Part shown: positions 7,637 to 14,113 of the stretch, in pieces | Numbering within the stretch: position 1 is the first letter of the stretch | How the letters are laid out: each line of letters starts with the position of its first letter | DNA from: CAZQEZ01 sp964592475 | GTDB lineage: Bacteria > Bacteroidota > Bacteroidia > Cytophagales > Cyclobacteriaceae | Assembly: GCA_964592475.1 (NCBI GenBank) | Contig: CAZQEZ010000105.1 | Span: 1-14,113, forward strand | DNA length: 14,113 bases | Reading direction: 5' to 3' | Notes under the pieces: model-generated | Seen by the model: the letters and a program-made list of their open reading frames with translations, nothing else | What the model was told of the DNA's origin: nothing | Database searches by the model: none | Position numbers and translations under genes: made by a program

Positions 7637-8033
7637 TTATATGCCCCAGCGAGCTAAAAACCCACGACCATCTACATGTATAAATGCGGGATGGCTACTA
7701 TTGGCACCGTATAATCCAAGGCCTCCGATAAAATTTTTATACCAGGTTTGGTCTTTCATATCATCAATTATTCTATACATCACCCGAGCATCTTTCTTGT
7801 TACTATAACCATCTTTATTGAGGTCGTCCATTTTGTAATCACTATTGTTATCAATAAATACATCTGCAGCATCACCAAACACGTGCCTGCTATATTTCAC
7901 ATTACCTATAGCTTTATTGTAAAAGGGAGTTCTATATCCGCTCATCACGGTCATATTGTCTACCTCCACACCCTCTTGTTTTAATTCATCAATTTGAAAC
8001 AAATAAAATTATAGTAATAAGTGTTTTTCTCAT
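7637..8033 (-). pseudogene. Internally deleted MepK/YcbK-like (M15-type, DUF882) murein peptidase
   Basis: An ATG at 8031-8033 overlaps the stop of the upstream L,D-transpeptidase gene (ATGA) and starts the signal-like MRKTLITIILFVSN, but a TGA at 7989-7991 ends it after 14 codons. From 8002, one frame over, a 121-codon frame with no ATG start encodes the C-terminal catalytic part of a MepK-like metallopeptidase: MTVMSGYRTPFYNKAIGN, then SRHVFGDAAD with zinc ligands His40 and Asp47, a DLNKDGYSNKKDA loop resembling an EF-hand, GGLGLYGANSSHP and HVDGRG with the last His ligand, ending in ARWGI. Family members normally have a long region between signal and SGYRTP; here only some 20 residues remain. 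E. coli likewise pairs ycbB with ycbK (mepK). I infer an internal deletion that also broke the frame. A TTG start at 8002 could still yield an unexported fragment. Confidence 0.75.
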
Positions 8034-9784
8034 AAAGCCTCCTCTTTAATCTCTATAGCTCTTTTCTGAGCAGTATCATGTCCATATATATCGTTTCTAA
8101 AATTCAGATTACCATACTTATCAACCCAACTGGTGAGATATACAATATGTACAGGTATAGGCTCCGGTAGGTAAACATTTACTGGTTCTTCTTTACTCAT
8201 AACCTCTTGCTGCTTTTGTTGATCCCATCCTGATTTATTTCTCAAAAGGTACTCAGCAAGTTCAAAAGGGTTTTCAAGTCTGATACAACCATGGCTGTAA
8301 TCGCGATCATCTTTTTCAAATAGATATTCGGCAGGTGTATCATGCATATAAATACTATTATCATTAGGAAACATAAATTTTACTGCTCCTAAAGCATTAA
8401 ATGATCCTGATTGCTGCTCAATTACATAAGAAAAATTATCCTTAGAGATATTAGACCAATTTACCTGGTATGGATCAACTTCATTAGCATTTCTTCCCCA
8501 TCCATCTAATAATTTGTAATTATTTCTTGGTAAATAACCAGGATCAGCCTTAATTTTTGGTAGCATCTCCTCAGATGCAATGGAATAAGGCACTGTCCAG
8601 TGAGGGTTGAAAACAATATATTCCAGCATATCGCTAAACATGGGTGTAGCATCATATTCTTTCCCAACTACCGTTTTCATACTTATAACCTCTTCCTCGT
8701 TTTCAATTAATCGCATTTTAAATTGAGGTACATTTATCACTATATATTCTTGTTCAAACTTTTCAAACCACCTTAAACGCTCCATGTTCAAGCCAATAGT
8801 TTCAATGCGCTGATCTAAAGGCACTCTCATGGCTTCAATAGTTGCTTCATTTAAGTTACCCGTTACGTCTTGATCCATTCTCATCTGGTATTGTCGCAGT
8901 GCATCTTTAAAATTTGTAGTCATTTCATCATTTTCCGCGAAATTTTGCTCGAGATCTCCAGTCATAGCTAATAATTTCTTAATTGGCAATACGAATTTTG
9001 CAGTGTCACCATTAGCAACACGTGAAGCATTAGGAATAGATGGTAAGCCTCCATTTTTTTGCAACTTTCTGTATTCTTTAAGTTTTTTAGCCAAATCCCA
9101 ATAATATTTAACATTAGGCTGTAAGTCGGTAAATGATTCTTGAATTGAGCCTTCATTTAAAGCCTTACTTACATATTTAGCATAATCCAATTTTGGGGGA
9201 TTTACAAACCAAGCCGAATCAATTTTGTCAGGACTTATTTTACCAGCATTTAAATGCGATGCTAGTACTATCGCCGAAGATGATGCACACAAATCGAGCT
9301 TAATTAAAGGCAAAACGTCATGCAAAACGCCTTCTACATAGGCCTTATCGATAAGGCTTTCCATATGGCTATAATTGTAATCATTAGGTTCTAAGCCAAT
9401 ATTCCTTACATTTTTGACATAGCCAATTAATTCCTTCAGTTCTTCAGAAGGCTTATACTCGGCGTTCCATAGCAACTGGTAATTATTCTTTTCATACAAA
9501 GTCTTGAATAAGCTTTGCAAATAATCGACACGGTAGGTATCTTTAACTATCTTGCTGAATCCCATGGTATCAAGATAATTCTTGATCAACCTGCTCATAA
9601 TTTCATTTCTCTGCTCTATTTTTTTTATTGAAGTAGGATTTTCAATAAAATATTTTACTTCCAAAGGCTCAATATCATTAGCTGGCACTTTATCGGGAGC
9701 TGAGTGCCTTGAGCAAGAACCTATAAATACAAATAAAAAAATTATAAAATAGCTTAAAAAATTTCTCAAATTTCCTCCATTCAA
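8030..9784 (-). CDS. L,D-transpeptidase lipoprotein, YcbB/LdtD type (YkuD domain)
   Basis: A 584-residue envelope enzyme that makes 3-3 (L,D) cross-links in peptidoglycan or related transfers. The N-terminus MNGGNLRNFLSYFIIFLFVF leads to an IGSC lipobox with Cys24, so it is probably a lipoprotein. Residues about 85-240 match the long scaffold of YcbB proteins (LYEKNNYQLLWN near 96-107). A peptidoglycan-binding-like segment lies near 292-320, and ERLRW at 335-339 precedes the YkuD catalytic domain at roughly 345-515. The active site is intact: His481 in YMHDTPAEYLF and SHGCIRLENP at 497-506 with Cys500. The length is usual for this class. Its stop overlaps the start of the broken MepK-like gene, showing that the two formerly formed a coupled pair. 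A 538-base gene-poor stretch lies upstream. Confidence 0.94.
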   Translation of the reverse strand: MNGGNLRNFLSYFIIFLFVFIGSCSRHSAPDKVPANDIEPLEVKYFIENPTSIKKIEQRNEIMSRLIKNYLDTMGFSKIVKDTYRVDYLQSLFKTLYEKNNYQLLWNAEYKPSEELKELIGYVKNVRNIGLEPNDYNYSHMESLIDKAYVEGVLHDVLPLIKLDLCASSSAIVLASHLNAGKISPDKIDSAWFVNPPKLDYAKYVSKALNEGSIQESFTDLQPNVKYYWDLAKKLKEYRKLQKNGGLPSIPNASRVANGDTAKFVLPIKKLLAMTGDLEQNFAENDEMTTNFKDALRQYQMRMDQDVTGNLNEATIEAMRVPLDQRIETIGLNMERLRWFEKFEQEYIVINVPQFKMRLIENEEEVISMKTVVGKEYDATPMFSDMLEYIVFNPHWTVPYSIASEEMLPKIKADPGYLPRNNYKLLDGWGRNANEVDPYQVNWSNISKDNFSYVIEQQSGSFNALGAVKFMFPNDNSIYMHDTPAEYLFEKDDRDYSHGCIRLENPFELAEYLLRNKSGWDQQKQQEVMSKEEPVNVYLPEPIPVHIVYLTSWVDKYGNLNFRNDIYGHDTAQKRAIEIKEEAL

Positions 9785-9999
9785 TTAAATACAAAGTAGA
9801 TTGAGCATATTTTAATAATACACCCCACTAAAGTTTAAAGAATTCAACATGAATTTGTTTTATATTAAAGTGTGATATGGTAAGATTTATAAAAATGTTA
9901 CTATTTGATGAAATGATTATTAAATTTTCTATATCTGTTTTAAATTGAAAAAATAATTACTAACCTTGCGCCGCAATAGACTGAATGCCACTAGTTTAA

Positions 10000-10118
10000 A
10001 TGAGAAAATGGCAAATTTTTCTTCTTTTACTACTCATAGTATTTTACAGAGTGGCATAGATATTGAACATAAAATCGGAGAGCAATTAAACTTATCTTTG
10101 TTGTTCTGTGTTGTGTAA
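10000..10118 (+). pseudogene. Possible decayed start of a secreted-protein gene
   Basis: An ATG at 10000 encodes MRKWQIFLLLLLIVFYRVA, a textbook signal-peptide start, and then stops at 10057-10059. Shifting the frame, the reading continues as QSGIDIEHKIGEQLNLS up to a stop at 10116-10118. A promoter-like TAACCTTGC lies about 30 bases before the ATG. Together this looks like promoter, start and signal peptide of an exported protein broken by a frameshift and then lost. The whole is only 119 bases, so chance is a real alternative, as is a genuine 19-residue membrane peptide. Confidence 0.25.
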
Positions 10119-10222
10119 TCCTATATTTATAAAGGATTTCATAATTTTAAATATTGCATACACGAATGTTTTTGCTTGAATAACTTAGCCTTACCGTTAA
10201 AAAATAGTTACTCAGGCCTCAT

Positions 10223-10230
10223 TAGTTTTG
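10223..10230 (+). promoter_or_regulatory. Candidate -7 promoter element for the Ppx/GppA gene
   Basis: TAGTTTTG followed by C matches TAnnTTTG exactly and lies about 93 bases before the proposed ATG. A -33 TTTG element is not clear at the normal distance. If used, it implies an untranslated leader of about 80-85 bases. Confidence 0.3.
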
Positions 10231-10322
10231 CATGTAATTAATTGATAAATAATACATTGTAATAAAATTGATAATGATAGTATTTGGTTGAAAATGCTAT
10301 TTATCGATCTTGCAGGAAAAAT

Positions 10323-11282
10323 ATGATGAATCAAAAAGTAGCCATATTAGACTTAGGCACCAACACCTTTCATATGATAATTACAGAATTATTGCATGAT
10401 GGGTATAGTGTTATTTATCGTGAAAAAATTGCTGTAAAAATTGGCCAAGGTGGAATATCTAAAGGCTATATAACAAATGAGGCAATAAAGCGAGCATTAA
10501 AAGCTATGGTGCATTTTAAAGCCATTTGTGACAAATTAGAAGTGAATGAAATTCATGCAAATGCCACAAGTGCCTTCAGGAATGCTCAAAATGGTATTGA
10601 TGTGGCTTTTAGAATAGAACGTTTGTCAGGTATTAAAGTAAATATAATCAGTGGTGACAAAGAGGCCCAACTTATATATCAAGGCGTCAAAAGAGCTTTA
10701 CGTGTTGGCAATGAAACCTCTATGATATTAGACATAGGAGGCGGTAGCAACGAATTTATCATTTGTAATCAAAATAAGATATTTTGGAAAAAAAGCTTTG
10801 AAATTGGGGCTCAACGATTGTTAGATAAATTTCATAAATCGGAGCCGATAAGTGCTGTTGATAAAAATGCACTAGAGAAATTTTTAGCCAAAGAACTTAT
10901 TCCCCTGGCCAGGGCTATTAAAAGATATTGTCCCACGGTATTGATAGGAGCTTCCGGGTCATTTGACTCAATGGGTGAAATGAGTAGGCAACAACTCAAA
11001 ATAAATAAATTACCCGGGCAAACAGAATATATGCTACCTAGAGTTCAGCTCAATGATATTCACAATCAGCTGATCTACAAAAACAGAGAAGAAAGACTAA
11101 AAATACCAGGAATGATTGAAATGCGGGTAGATATGATAGTTGTGGCCTCAACTCTAATAAATTATATTGTGTCTACTTACAATTTTGAAAAGATAAGAAT
11201 TTCAGGTTATTCACTTAAAGAAGGCATTTTAAACGATATTCTTAACAAAATTTATTATAACCAGCCCGTCCCGGAAATATAA
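10323..11282 (+). CDS. Ppx/GppA-family phosphatase (exopolyphosphatase or pppGpp phosphatase)
   Basis: A 319-residue cytoplasmic protein of the Ppx/GppA family, in the ASKHA fold, which hydrolyses inorganic polyphosphate or guanosine pentaphosphate. The phosphate-1 loop reads AILDLGTNTFHM at 7-18, TSAFR lies at 82-86, EAQ with the likely catalytic Glu114 follows GD at 111-112, and the phosphate-2 loop is LDIGGGSNEF at 136-145. A GASGSFDSM block follows at 209-217. The length corresponds to the short, one-domain Bacteroidota forms without the C-terminal HD domain of E. coli Ppx and GppA. Two adjacent ATGs (10323 and 10326) are possible; an AGG at 10314-10316 is correctly placed for either. The frame is open back to a TTG at 10284, but that extension is unlikely. 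Ppx versus GppA activity cannot be decided by eye. Confidence 0.9.
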   Translation: MMNQKVAILDLGTNTFHMIITELLHDGYSVIYREKIAVKIGQGGISKGYITNEAIKRALKAMVHFKAICDKLEVNEIHANATSAFRNAQNGIDVAFRIERLSGIKVNIISGDKEAQLIYQGVKRALRVGNETSMILDIGGGSNEFIICNQNKIFWKKSFEIGAQRLLDKFHKSEPISAVDKNALEKFLAKELIPLARAIKRYCPTVLIGASGSFDSMGEMSRQQLKINKLPGQTEYMLPRVQLNDIHNQLIYKNREERLKIPGMIEMRVDMIVVASTLINYIVSTYNFEKIRISGYSLKEGILNDILNKIYYNQPVPEI

Positions 11283-11297
11283 AGATTATTTACTTTC

Positions 11298-11331
11298 TTT
11301 GTAGGCTAATAGGATCAATCTGCTATTTTTG
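11298..11331 (+). promoter_or_regulatory. Bacteroidota-type promoter of the Ldh_2 dehydrogenase gene
   Basis: TTTG at 11298-11301 and TATTTTTG at 11324-11331 (followed by C) match the -33 and -7 elements of Bacteroidota promoters, with a spacer of 22 bases, slightly longer than usual. The ATG of the dehydrogenase is 24 bases beyond the -7 box, giving a short leader. This is the best promoter in the window because both halves are present. Confidence 0.55.
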
Positions 11332-11355
11332 CAACTCAAATAATGTTGCATATTT

Positions 11356-12429
11356 ATGTACACCGTTAATTACCTCAAGAATTTTTGTCAAAATGTATTT
11401 TTAAAAATAGGATGCTCTGCCGATCACGCAGCTTTAGCAGCTGATGTTCTTTTAGCAGCCGATACTCGAGGAGTAGATTCTCATGGAGTGGCTCGTTTGG
11501 CTGGCTATGTACGCTTGTGGGAAAGCGGACGTATAAATAGCACCCCAAACATAAGGTTGGTACATGAAACCCCAAGCACTGCGGTGATAGACGGTGACAA
11601 GGGGTTAGGCCTGGTAGTGTCGCCCAAAGCTATGGAAGTTGCTATGGAAAAAGCAAGAAATGTAGGCACCGGGTGGGTATCGGTTCGTAATTCAAATCAT
11701 TTTGGTATTGCTGGTTATCATGCTATGCTTCCCTTACAGCACGATATGATTGGGATTGCATTAACCAATGCTAGTCCATTGGTAGCCCCCACCTTTTCTG
11801 CTGAAAGACTACTGGGAACCAATCCAATTGCAGTAGCCATACCTGCTGGAAAGCAACCACCTTTTGTAGCTGATTTTGCTACCACCACAGTGGCAAATGG
11901 AAAATTAGAAATACTTGAAAGAAAAAAAGAAGAGGCTCCTATTGGATGGATACAAGACAAGGAAGGTAAACCTGCTACCCATCCTTCTGCAGTAAAGCAT
12001 GGAGGAGCTTTATTGCCACTTGGTGGCACCAGAGAAAGTGGTAGTCATAAAGGTTATTGCCTGGGATCAATTGTCGATATATTTTCTGCTGTCTTTTCCG
12101 GTGCTAATTATGCCAGTTGGGTTCCTCCTTTCGTAAGTTTTTTACCTTTACCAGAAAATCCTGTAGGAGAAGGCATTGGTCATTTTGTGGGTGCTATGCG
12201 AATAGATGCATGGCGACCGGCAGATGAGTTTAAAATGCATATGGATCAATGGATTGATAGATTTAGAAAGGCTCAGCCTGTACCAGGCCAAGAAAAAGTA
12301 TTAATTCCCGGAGACCCAGAGAGAGAAATAAGTGCAAAGAGAGAGAAAGAAGGAGTTCCGCTGTTACCGGCAGTAGTAAATGATCTTAAAAAGATAGCTG
12401 ATAGATTTCAGTTGGAATTCAGATTATAA
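11356..12429 (+). CDS. Malate/L-lactate dehydrogenase-family NAD(P)-dependent oxidoreductase (Ldh_2)
   Basis: A 357-residue cytoplasmic oxidoreductase of the malate/L-lactate/ureidoglycolate dehydrogenase family (Ldh_2 fold, not the classical Rossmann-type Ldh/Mdh). Members reduce 2-keto acids or oxidise 2-hydroxy acids with NAD(P). Family hallmarks are visible: the N-terminal ADTRGVDSHGVARL at 35-48 with His43, SVRNSNHFGIAGYHA at 109-123 with His115, the TNASPLVAPTF block at 137-147, GTNPIAVAIPA at 154-164, DFATT at 173-177 and the SGSHKGYCLG segment at 228-237. The length is normal. The ATG at 11356 follows a good promoter match. The gene is followed after 7 bases by the stop of a convergent gene, with no hairpin terminator visible between. 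The substrate cannot be assigned. Confidence 0.93.
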   Translation: MYTVNYLKNFCQNVFLKIGCSADHAALAADVLLAADTRGVDSHGVARLAGYVRLWESGRINSTPNIRLVHETPSTAVIDGDKGLGLVVSPKAMEVAMEKARNVGTGWVSVRNSNHFGIAGYHAMLPLQHDMIGIALTNASPLVAPTFSAERLLGTNPIAVAIPAGKQPPFVADFATTTVANGKLEILERKKEEAPIGWIQDKEGKPATHPSAVKHGGALLPLGGTRESGSHKGYCLGSIVDIFSAVFSGANYASWVPPFVSFLPLPENPVGEGIGHFVGAMRIDAWRPADEFKMHMDQWIDRFRKAQPVPGQEKVLIPGDPEREISAKREKEGVPLLPAVVNDLKKIADRFQLEFRL

Positions 12430-12436
12430 ATATGAT

Positions 12437-12899
12437 TTATTTTAGGTAAAAAACAAACCCCGGACTGATTACTAATGGGTTATCTTGATAAAGGCTTCCA
12501 GGATCAGTAGTGAGCACATACAAAACAGATAAGTATGCACCGCCTCTCTCACTTTTATTGAACCATATTCCGCCACCAACTAAAATATTGTCATCCCANN
12601 NNNNNNNNNNNNNNNNNNNNNNNNNNNNNNNNNNNNNNNNNNNNNNNNNNNNNNNNNNNNNNNNNNNNNNNNNNNNNNNNNNNNNNNNNNNNNNNNNNAC
12701 CTAAAGATAATCCAACATTCCCTCCTACATAAGTTCTTTCCAAAAAGCTTGGTTTATATTCTTGAGGGTCTTCTTGTGTAGATTTGGCTTCTTCAGTTTT
12801 AGTAGTATCTTTTTCTTCTGGCTCATTATATTCCGGGTCAAACTGAGCCATGGATTGTGTTGACAATATCAAACCTGCTAATAGTAAAAAATATCTCAT
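12437..12899 (-). CDS. Outer-membrane beta-barrel protein, interrupted by an assembly gap
   Basis: The 5' part (12699-12899) encodes a signal peptide, MRYFLLLAGLILSTQSMAQ, then an acidic Glu/Thr-rich linker to about residue 48 and the barrel-like SFLERTYVGGNVGLSLG. Beyond the run of 100 Ns, the minus strand continues from 12598 with WDDNILVGGGIWFN, then GGAYLSVLYVLTTDP, and ends in ISPGFVFYLK with a stop at 12437-12439, the alternating pattern of terminal beta-strands. Both ends fit one small outer-membrane barrel; the true gap length and so the total length are unknown. The ATG is 1 base after the stop of the FtsB-like gene, so the two are probably co-transcribed. No specific function can be given. 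Confidence 0.7.
12599..12698. other. Assembly gap (100 Ns)
   Basis: Exactly 100 ambiguous bases, the conventional filler for a scaffold gap of unknown size. It falls inside the outer-membrane protein gene. Confidence 0.98.
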
Positions 12900-12900
12900 T

Positions 12901-13197
12901 TTATTCTTCTACAATAATATAAAGATCTTCGTTTTCCTTTTTCATCAGGTATTTTTCTCTGGCAAATTTTTCAAGAAGTTCCTGGTTGGAGAAAAGCTCT
13001 TCCCGATCTTTTTTTACCTGATCAATTTTTTCCAGATAGTATGTTTTCTGCTTTTCAAGATTTGTCAGCTTCCTTGAAAGCCTGTACTGATTAAAAAAAT
13101 CATTCGAATCAAAAAACAGCATCCAAATAAGGAATACGCTACCTGCTATGAAATAAAAATTTTTGGTAAAAGGAGGCATTTTATTTAACCAATGCAT
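12901..13197 (-). CDS. DivIC/FtsB-like septum formation initiator
   Basis: A 98-residue bitopic membrane protein of the septum formation initiator family. One transmembrane helix (about residues 14-29, FYFIAGSVFLIWMLFF) is followed by a coiled coil (about 38-72, rich in Lys, Glu and Leu with heptad spacing) and the conserved end segment LLEKFAREKYLMKKENEDLYII, which resembles the FtsB/DivIC pattern 'AR-E-Y-M-K-GE'. In other bacteria these proteins bridge FtsL and FtsQ-type proteins at the division site. I kept the ATG at 13197; a second ATG at 13179 would remove only six residues. It lies just downstream of eno, a gene order I recall from other Bacteroidota and one reminiscent of the eno-ftsB linkage in Gammaproteobacteria. 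A terminator hairpin separates it from eno. Confidence 0.88.
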   Translation of the reverse strand: MHWLNKMPPFTKNFYFIAGSVFLIWMLFFDSNDFFNQYRLSRKLTNLEKQKTYYLEKIDQVKKDREELFSNQELLEKFAREKYLMKKENEDLYIIVEE

Positions 13198-13250
13198 ATA
13201 GTTACATTTTATAAATGATTATCTACTAAGTTAGATAAAAGTACCGAAAA

Positions 13251-13280
13251 ACAAAAGCCTTGCATGTGCAAGGCTTTTGT
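13251..13280 (-). terminator. Rho-independent terminator of eno
   Basis: A perfect 14-base inverted repeat, ACAAAAGCCTTGCA (13251-13264) with TGCAAGGCTTTTGT (13267-13280), closes a 2-base centre and is followed by TTTTC on the minus strand. It begins 12 bases after the enolase stop. It should end most eno transcripts, so the FtsB-like gene beyond it needs readthrough or its own promoter. Confidence 0.85.
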
Positions 13281-13292
13281 TACACTAAATCA

Positions 13293-14113
13293 TCATTTCT
13301 TCTTGGGATAAACAGCAGTTTCTCCCAATTCTTCTTCAATTCTTAACAATTGATTATATTTTGCCATTCTATCTGACCGCGATAATGACCCGGTTTTTAT
13401 TTGTCCGGCATTAGTGGCTACCGCAATATCAGCAATAGTAGCGTCTTCCGTTTCGCCTGATCGATGAGAAACTATGGCTGTCCAACCAGCTTTATGCGCC
13501 ATTTCAATAGCGGCCAGTGTTTCACTCAAAGAACCTATTTGGTTTACTTTGATTAATATTGAGTTCGCGGATTTTTCGTTAATACCTCTTTCTAAGAATT
13601 TTACATTAGTCACTAATAAATCATCGCCTACTAATTGGCATCTGTCACCAATACGAGCAGTTAATAATTTCCAGCCCTCCCAGTCATTTTCATCGCAACC
13701 GTCTTCAATAGAATCAATCGGGTACTTAGTGATTAATTCATCTAGATAGGCAACCTGTTCCTCTCGAGTTCTAACTACACCGTTGGCTCCTTCAAATTTG
13801 GCGTAGTTATACTTACCATCTTCATAAAATTCAGACGAGGCACAATCTAAAGCAATTTTCACATCTTCACCAGGTTTATACCCTGCAGCTTCAATTGCGG
13901 TCAAAATGCTGTCTAAAGCCTCTTCGGTACCTCCGGAAAAATTAGGTGCAAAACCTCCTTCATCACCTACCGCGGTACTTAATCCTTTATCTTTAAGTAT
14001 CTGCTTTAATTTATGGAATATTTCAGCACCACAGCGCATAGCTTCGCTGAAAGTAGGGGATCCTACTGGTCGAATCATAAACTCTTGAAAAGCTATAGGA
14101 GCATCGGAATGAG
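13293..14113 (-). CDS. eno: Enolase, C-terminal part (cut by window edge)
   Basis: The gene runs off the right end of the window; about 272 codons are present, roughly two-thirds of a normal enolase of about 425 residues. The frame is open to the edge, where it reads HSDAPIAFQEFMIRPVG, so the ATG at 14078 is internal and not the true start. Enolase converts 2-phosphoglycerate to phosphoenolpyruvate in glycolysis. Counting from that internal Met, the active-site residues are present: catalytic Glu40 in GDEGG, Mg ligands Asp78 (LDCAS), Glu125 (SIEDG) and Asp152 (GDDL), catalytic Lys177 in LIKVNQ, His205 in SHRSGET and Lys228 in QIKTGS. The C-terminus (ELGETAVYPKKK) is complete. A hairpin terminator follows. 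Confidence 0.98.
   Translation of the reverse strand, partial: HSDAPIAFQEFMIRPVGSPTFSEAMRCGAEIFHKLKQILKDKGLSTAVGDEGGFAPNFSGGTEEALDSILTAIEAAGYKPGEDVKIALDCASSEFYEDGKYNYAKFEGANGVVRTREEQVAYLDELITKYPIDSIEDGCDENDWEGWKLLTARIGDRCQLVGDDLLVTNVKFLERGINEKSANSILIKVNQIGSLSETLAAIEMAHKAGWTAIVSHRSGETEDATIADIAVATNAGQIKTGSLSRSDRMAKYNQLLRIEEELGETAVYPKKK

Larger units (their letters stand above)
9785..10322. other. AT-rich intergenic region with no convincing intact gene
   Basis: This stretch separates the divergent L,D-transpeptidase and Ppx/GppA genes and must hold promoters for both. On the plus strand I see TAnnTTTG matches at 10093-10100 and 10223-10230 and a near match (TAACCTTGC) at 9961-9969. A weak hairpin pairs AATCCT (10117-10122) with AGGATT (10133-10138). 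Two tiny plus-strand ORFs exist: 9877-9948 (23 codons, looks random) and 10000-10059 (hydrophobic, listed separately). No tRNA-like cloverleaf, insertion-sequence ends or repeat array were recognised. Confidence 0.6.

Noticed and set aside
7809..7847. EF-hand or dockerin-like DLNKDGYSNKKDA loop as a sign of a cellulosome-type protein
   Set aside because: The loop is a normal part of Bacteroidota MepK/DUF882-like peptidases as I recall them, and there is no second repeat as in a dockerin.
9877..9948. A 23-codon plus-strand ORF in the intergenic region
   Set aside because: Low-complexity, AT-driven composition with no recognisable signal, promoter or similarity; expected by chance.
10117..10138. 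Hairpin AATCCT/AGGATT with a 10-base loop as a terminator or riboswitch
   Set aside because: The stem is only 6 base pairs with a large AT loop and no clear T-run; too weak to call.
11718..12029. Minus-strand reading frame of 103 codons inside the dehydrogenase gene
   Set aside because: It lies entirely antisense to a well-conserved gene, has no signal of its own, and is explained by the codon pattern of the real gene. The same applies to the other short frames opposite or within the named genes.
12510..12704. Plus-strand frame reaching into the N gap
   Set aside because: It is antisense to the terminal strands of the outer-membrane protein and about half of it is made of Ns.

Overview
This window looks like chromosome of a Bacteroidota bacterium, most probably from the Cytophagales or a related marine-type lineage. 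The supporting evidence is AT-rich DNA, a lipoprotein-type BamA paralogue (TamL) seen in that phylum, TAnnTTTG-type promoter elements, and a gene content of close Bacteroidota homologues. I see no phage, transposon, CRISPR or plasmid genes. A run of exactly 100 Ns (12599-12698) marks a scaffold gap, so this is a draft assembly.

Left part (1-5440, all minus strand). A tight operon reads tamL, then oxygen-dependent coproporphyrinogen III oxidase (hemF), then a PAP2 membrane phosphatase, with only 1-2 bases between genes. After 83 bases comes a secreted DUF6807 (PmoA-like) protein with its own likely promoter. The PAP2 protein carries a very basic C-terminal tail with an AT-hook-like motif. Divergent from tamL is a SpoU/TrmH-family RNA methyltransferase (5457-6215, plus strand). 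If tamL starts at the TTG I propose, only 16 bases separate the two starts.

Middle (6207-10322). A frameshifted, start-less remnant of an acidic protein lies between the methyltransferase and a strong hairpin terminator. The terminator ends an M42 family metallo-aminopeptidase gene. Further right, a lipoprotein L,D-transpeptidase (YcbB type) is followed by a broken MepK/YcbK-like peptidase. That gene keeps its ATGA-coupled start and its C-terminal catalytic region but has lost the middle. The transpeptidase is then preceded by about 540 bases with no convincing intact gene, holding promoter-like elements and a possible decayed signal-peptide ORF.

Right part (10323-14113). A Ppx/GppA phosphatase and a malate/L-lactate dehydrogenase-family oxidoreductase lie on the plus strand. 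They converge on the minus-strand group eno (cut by the window edge), a DivIC/FtsB-like septum protein and an outer-membrane beta-barrel protein interrupted by the N gap.

Taken together the genes are mostly housekeeping: envelope assembly (TamL, PAP2, L,D-transpeptidase, FtsB-like), haem synthesis, RNA modification, peptide turnover and central carbon metabolism. I found no clear new multi-gene system. The most notable points are the deleted MepK partner of the L,D-transpeptidase, the AT-hook-like tail on a membrane phosphatase, and several small decayed gene pieces.
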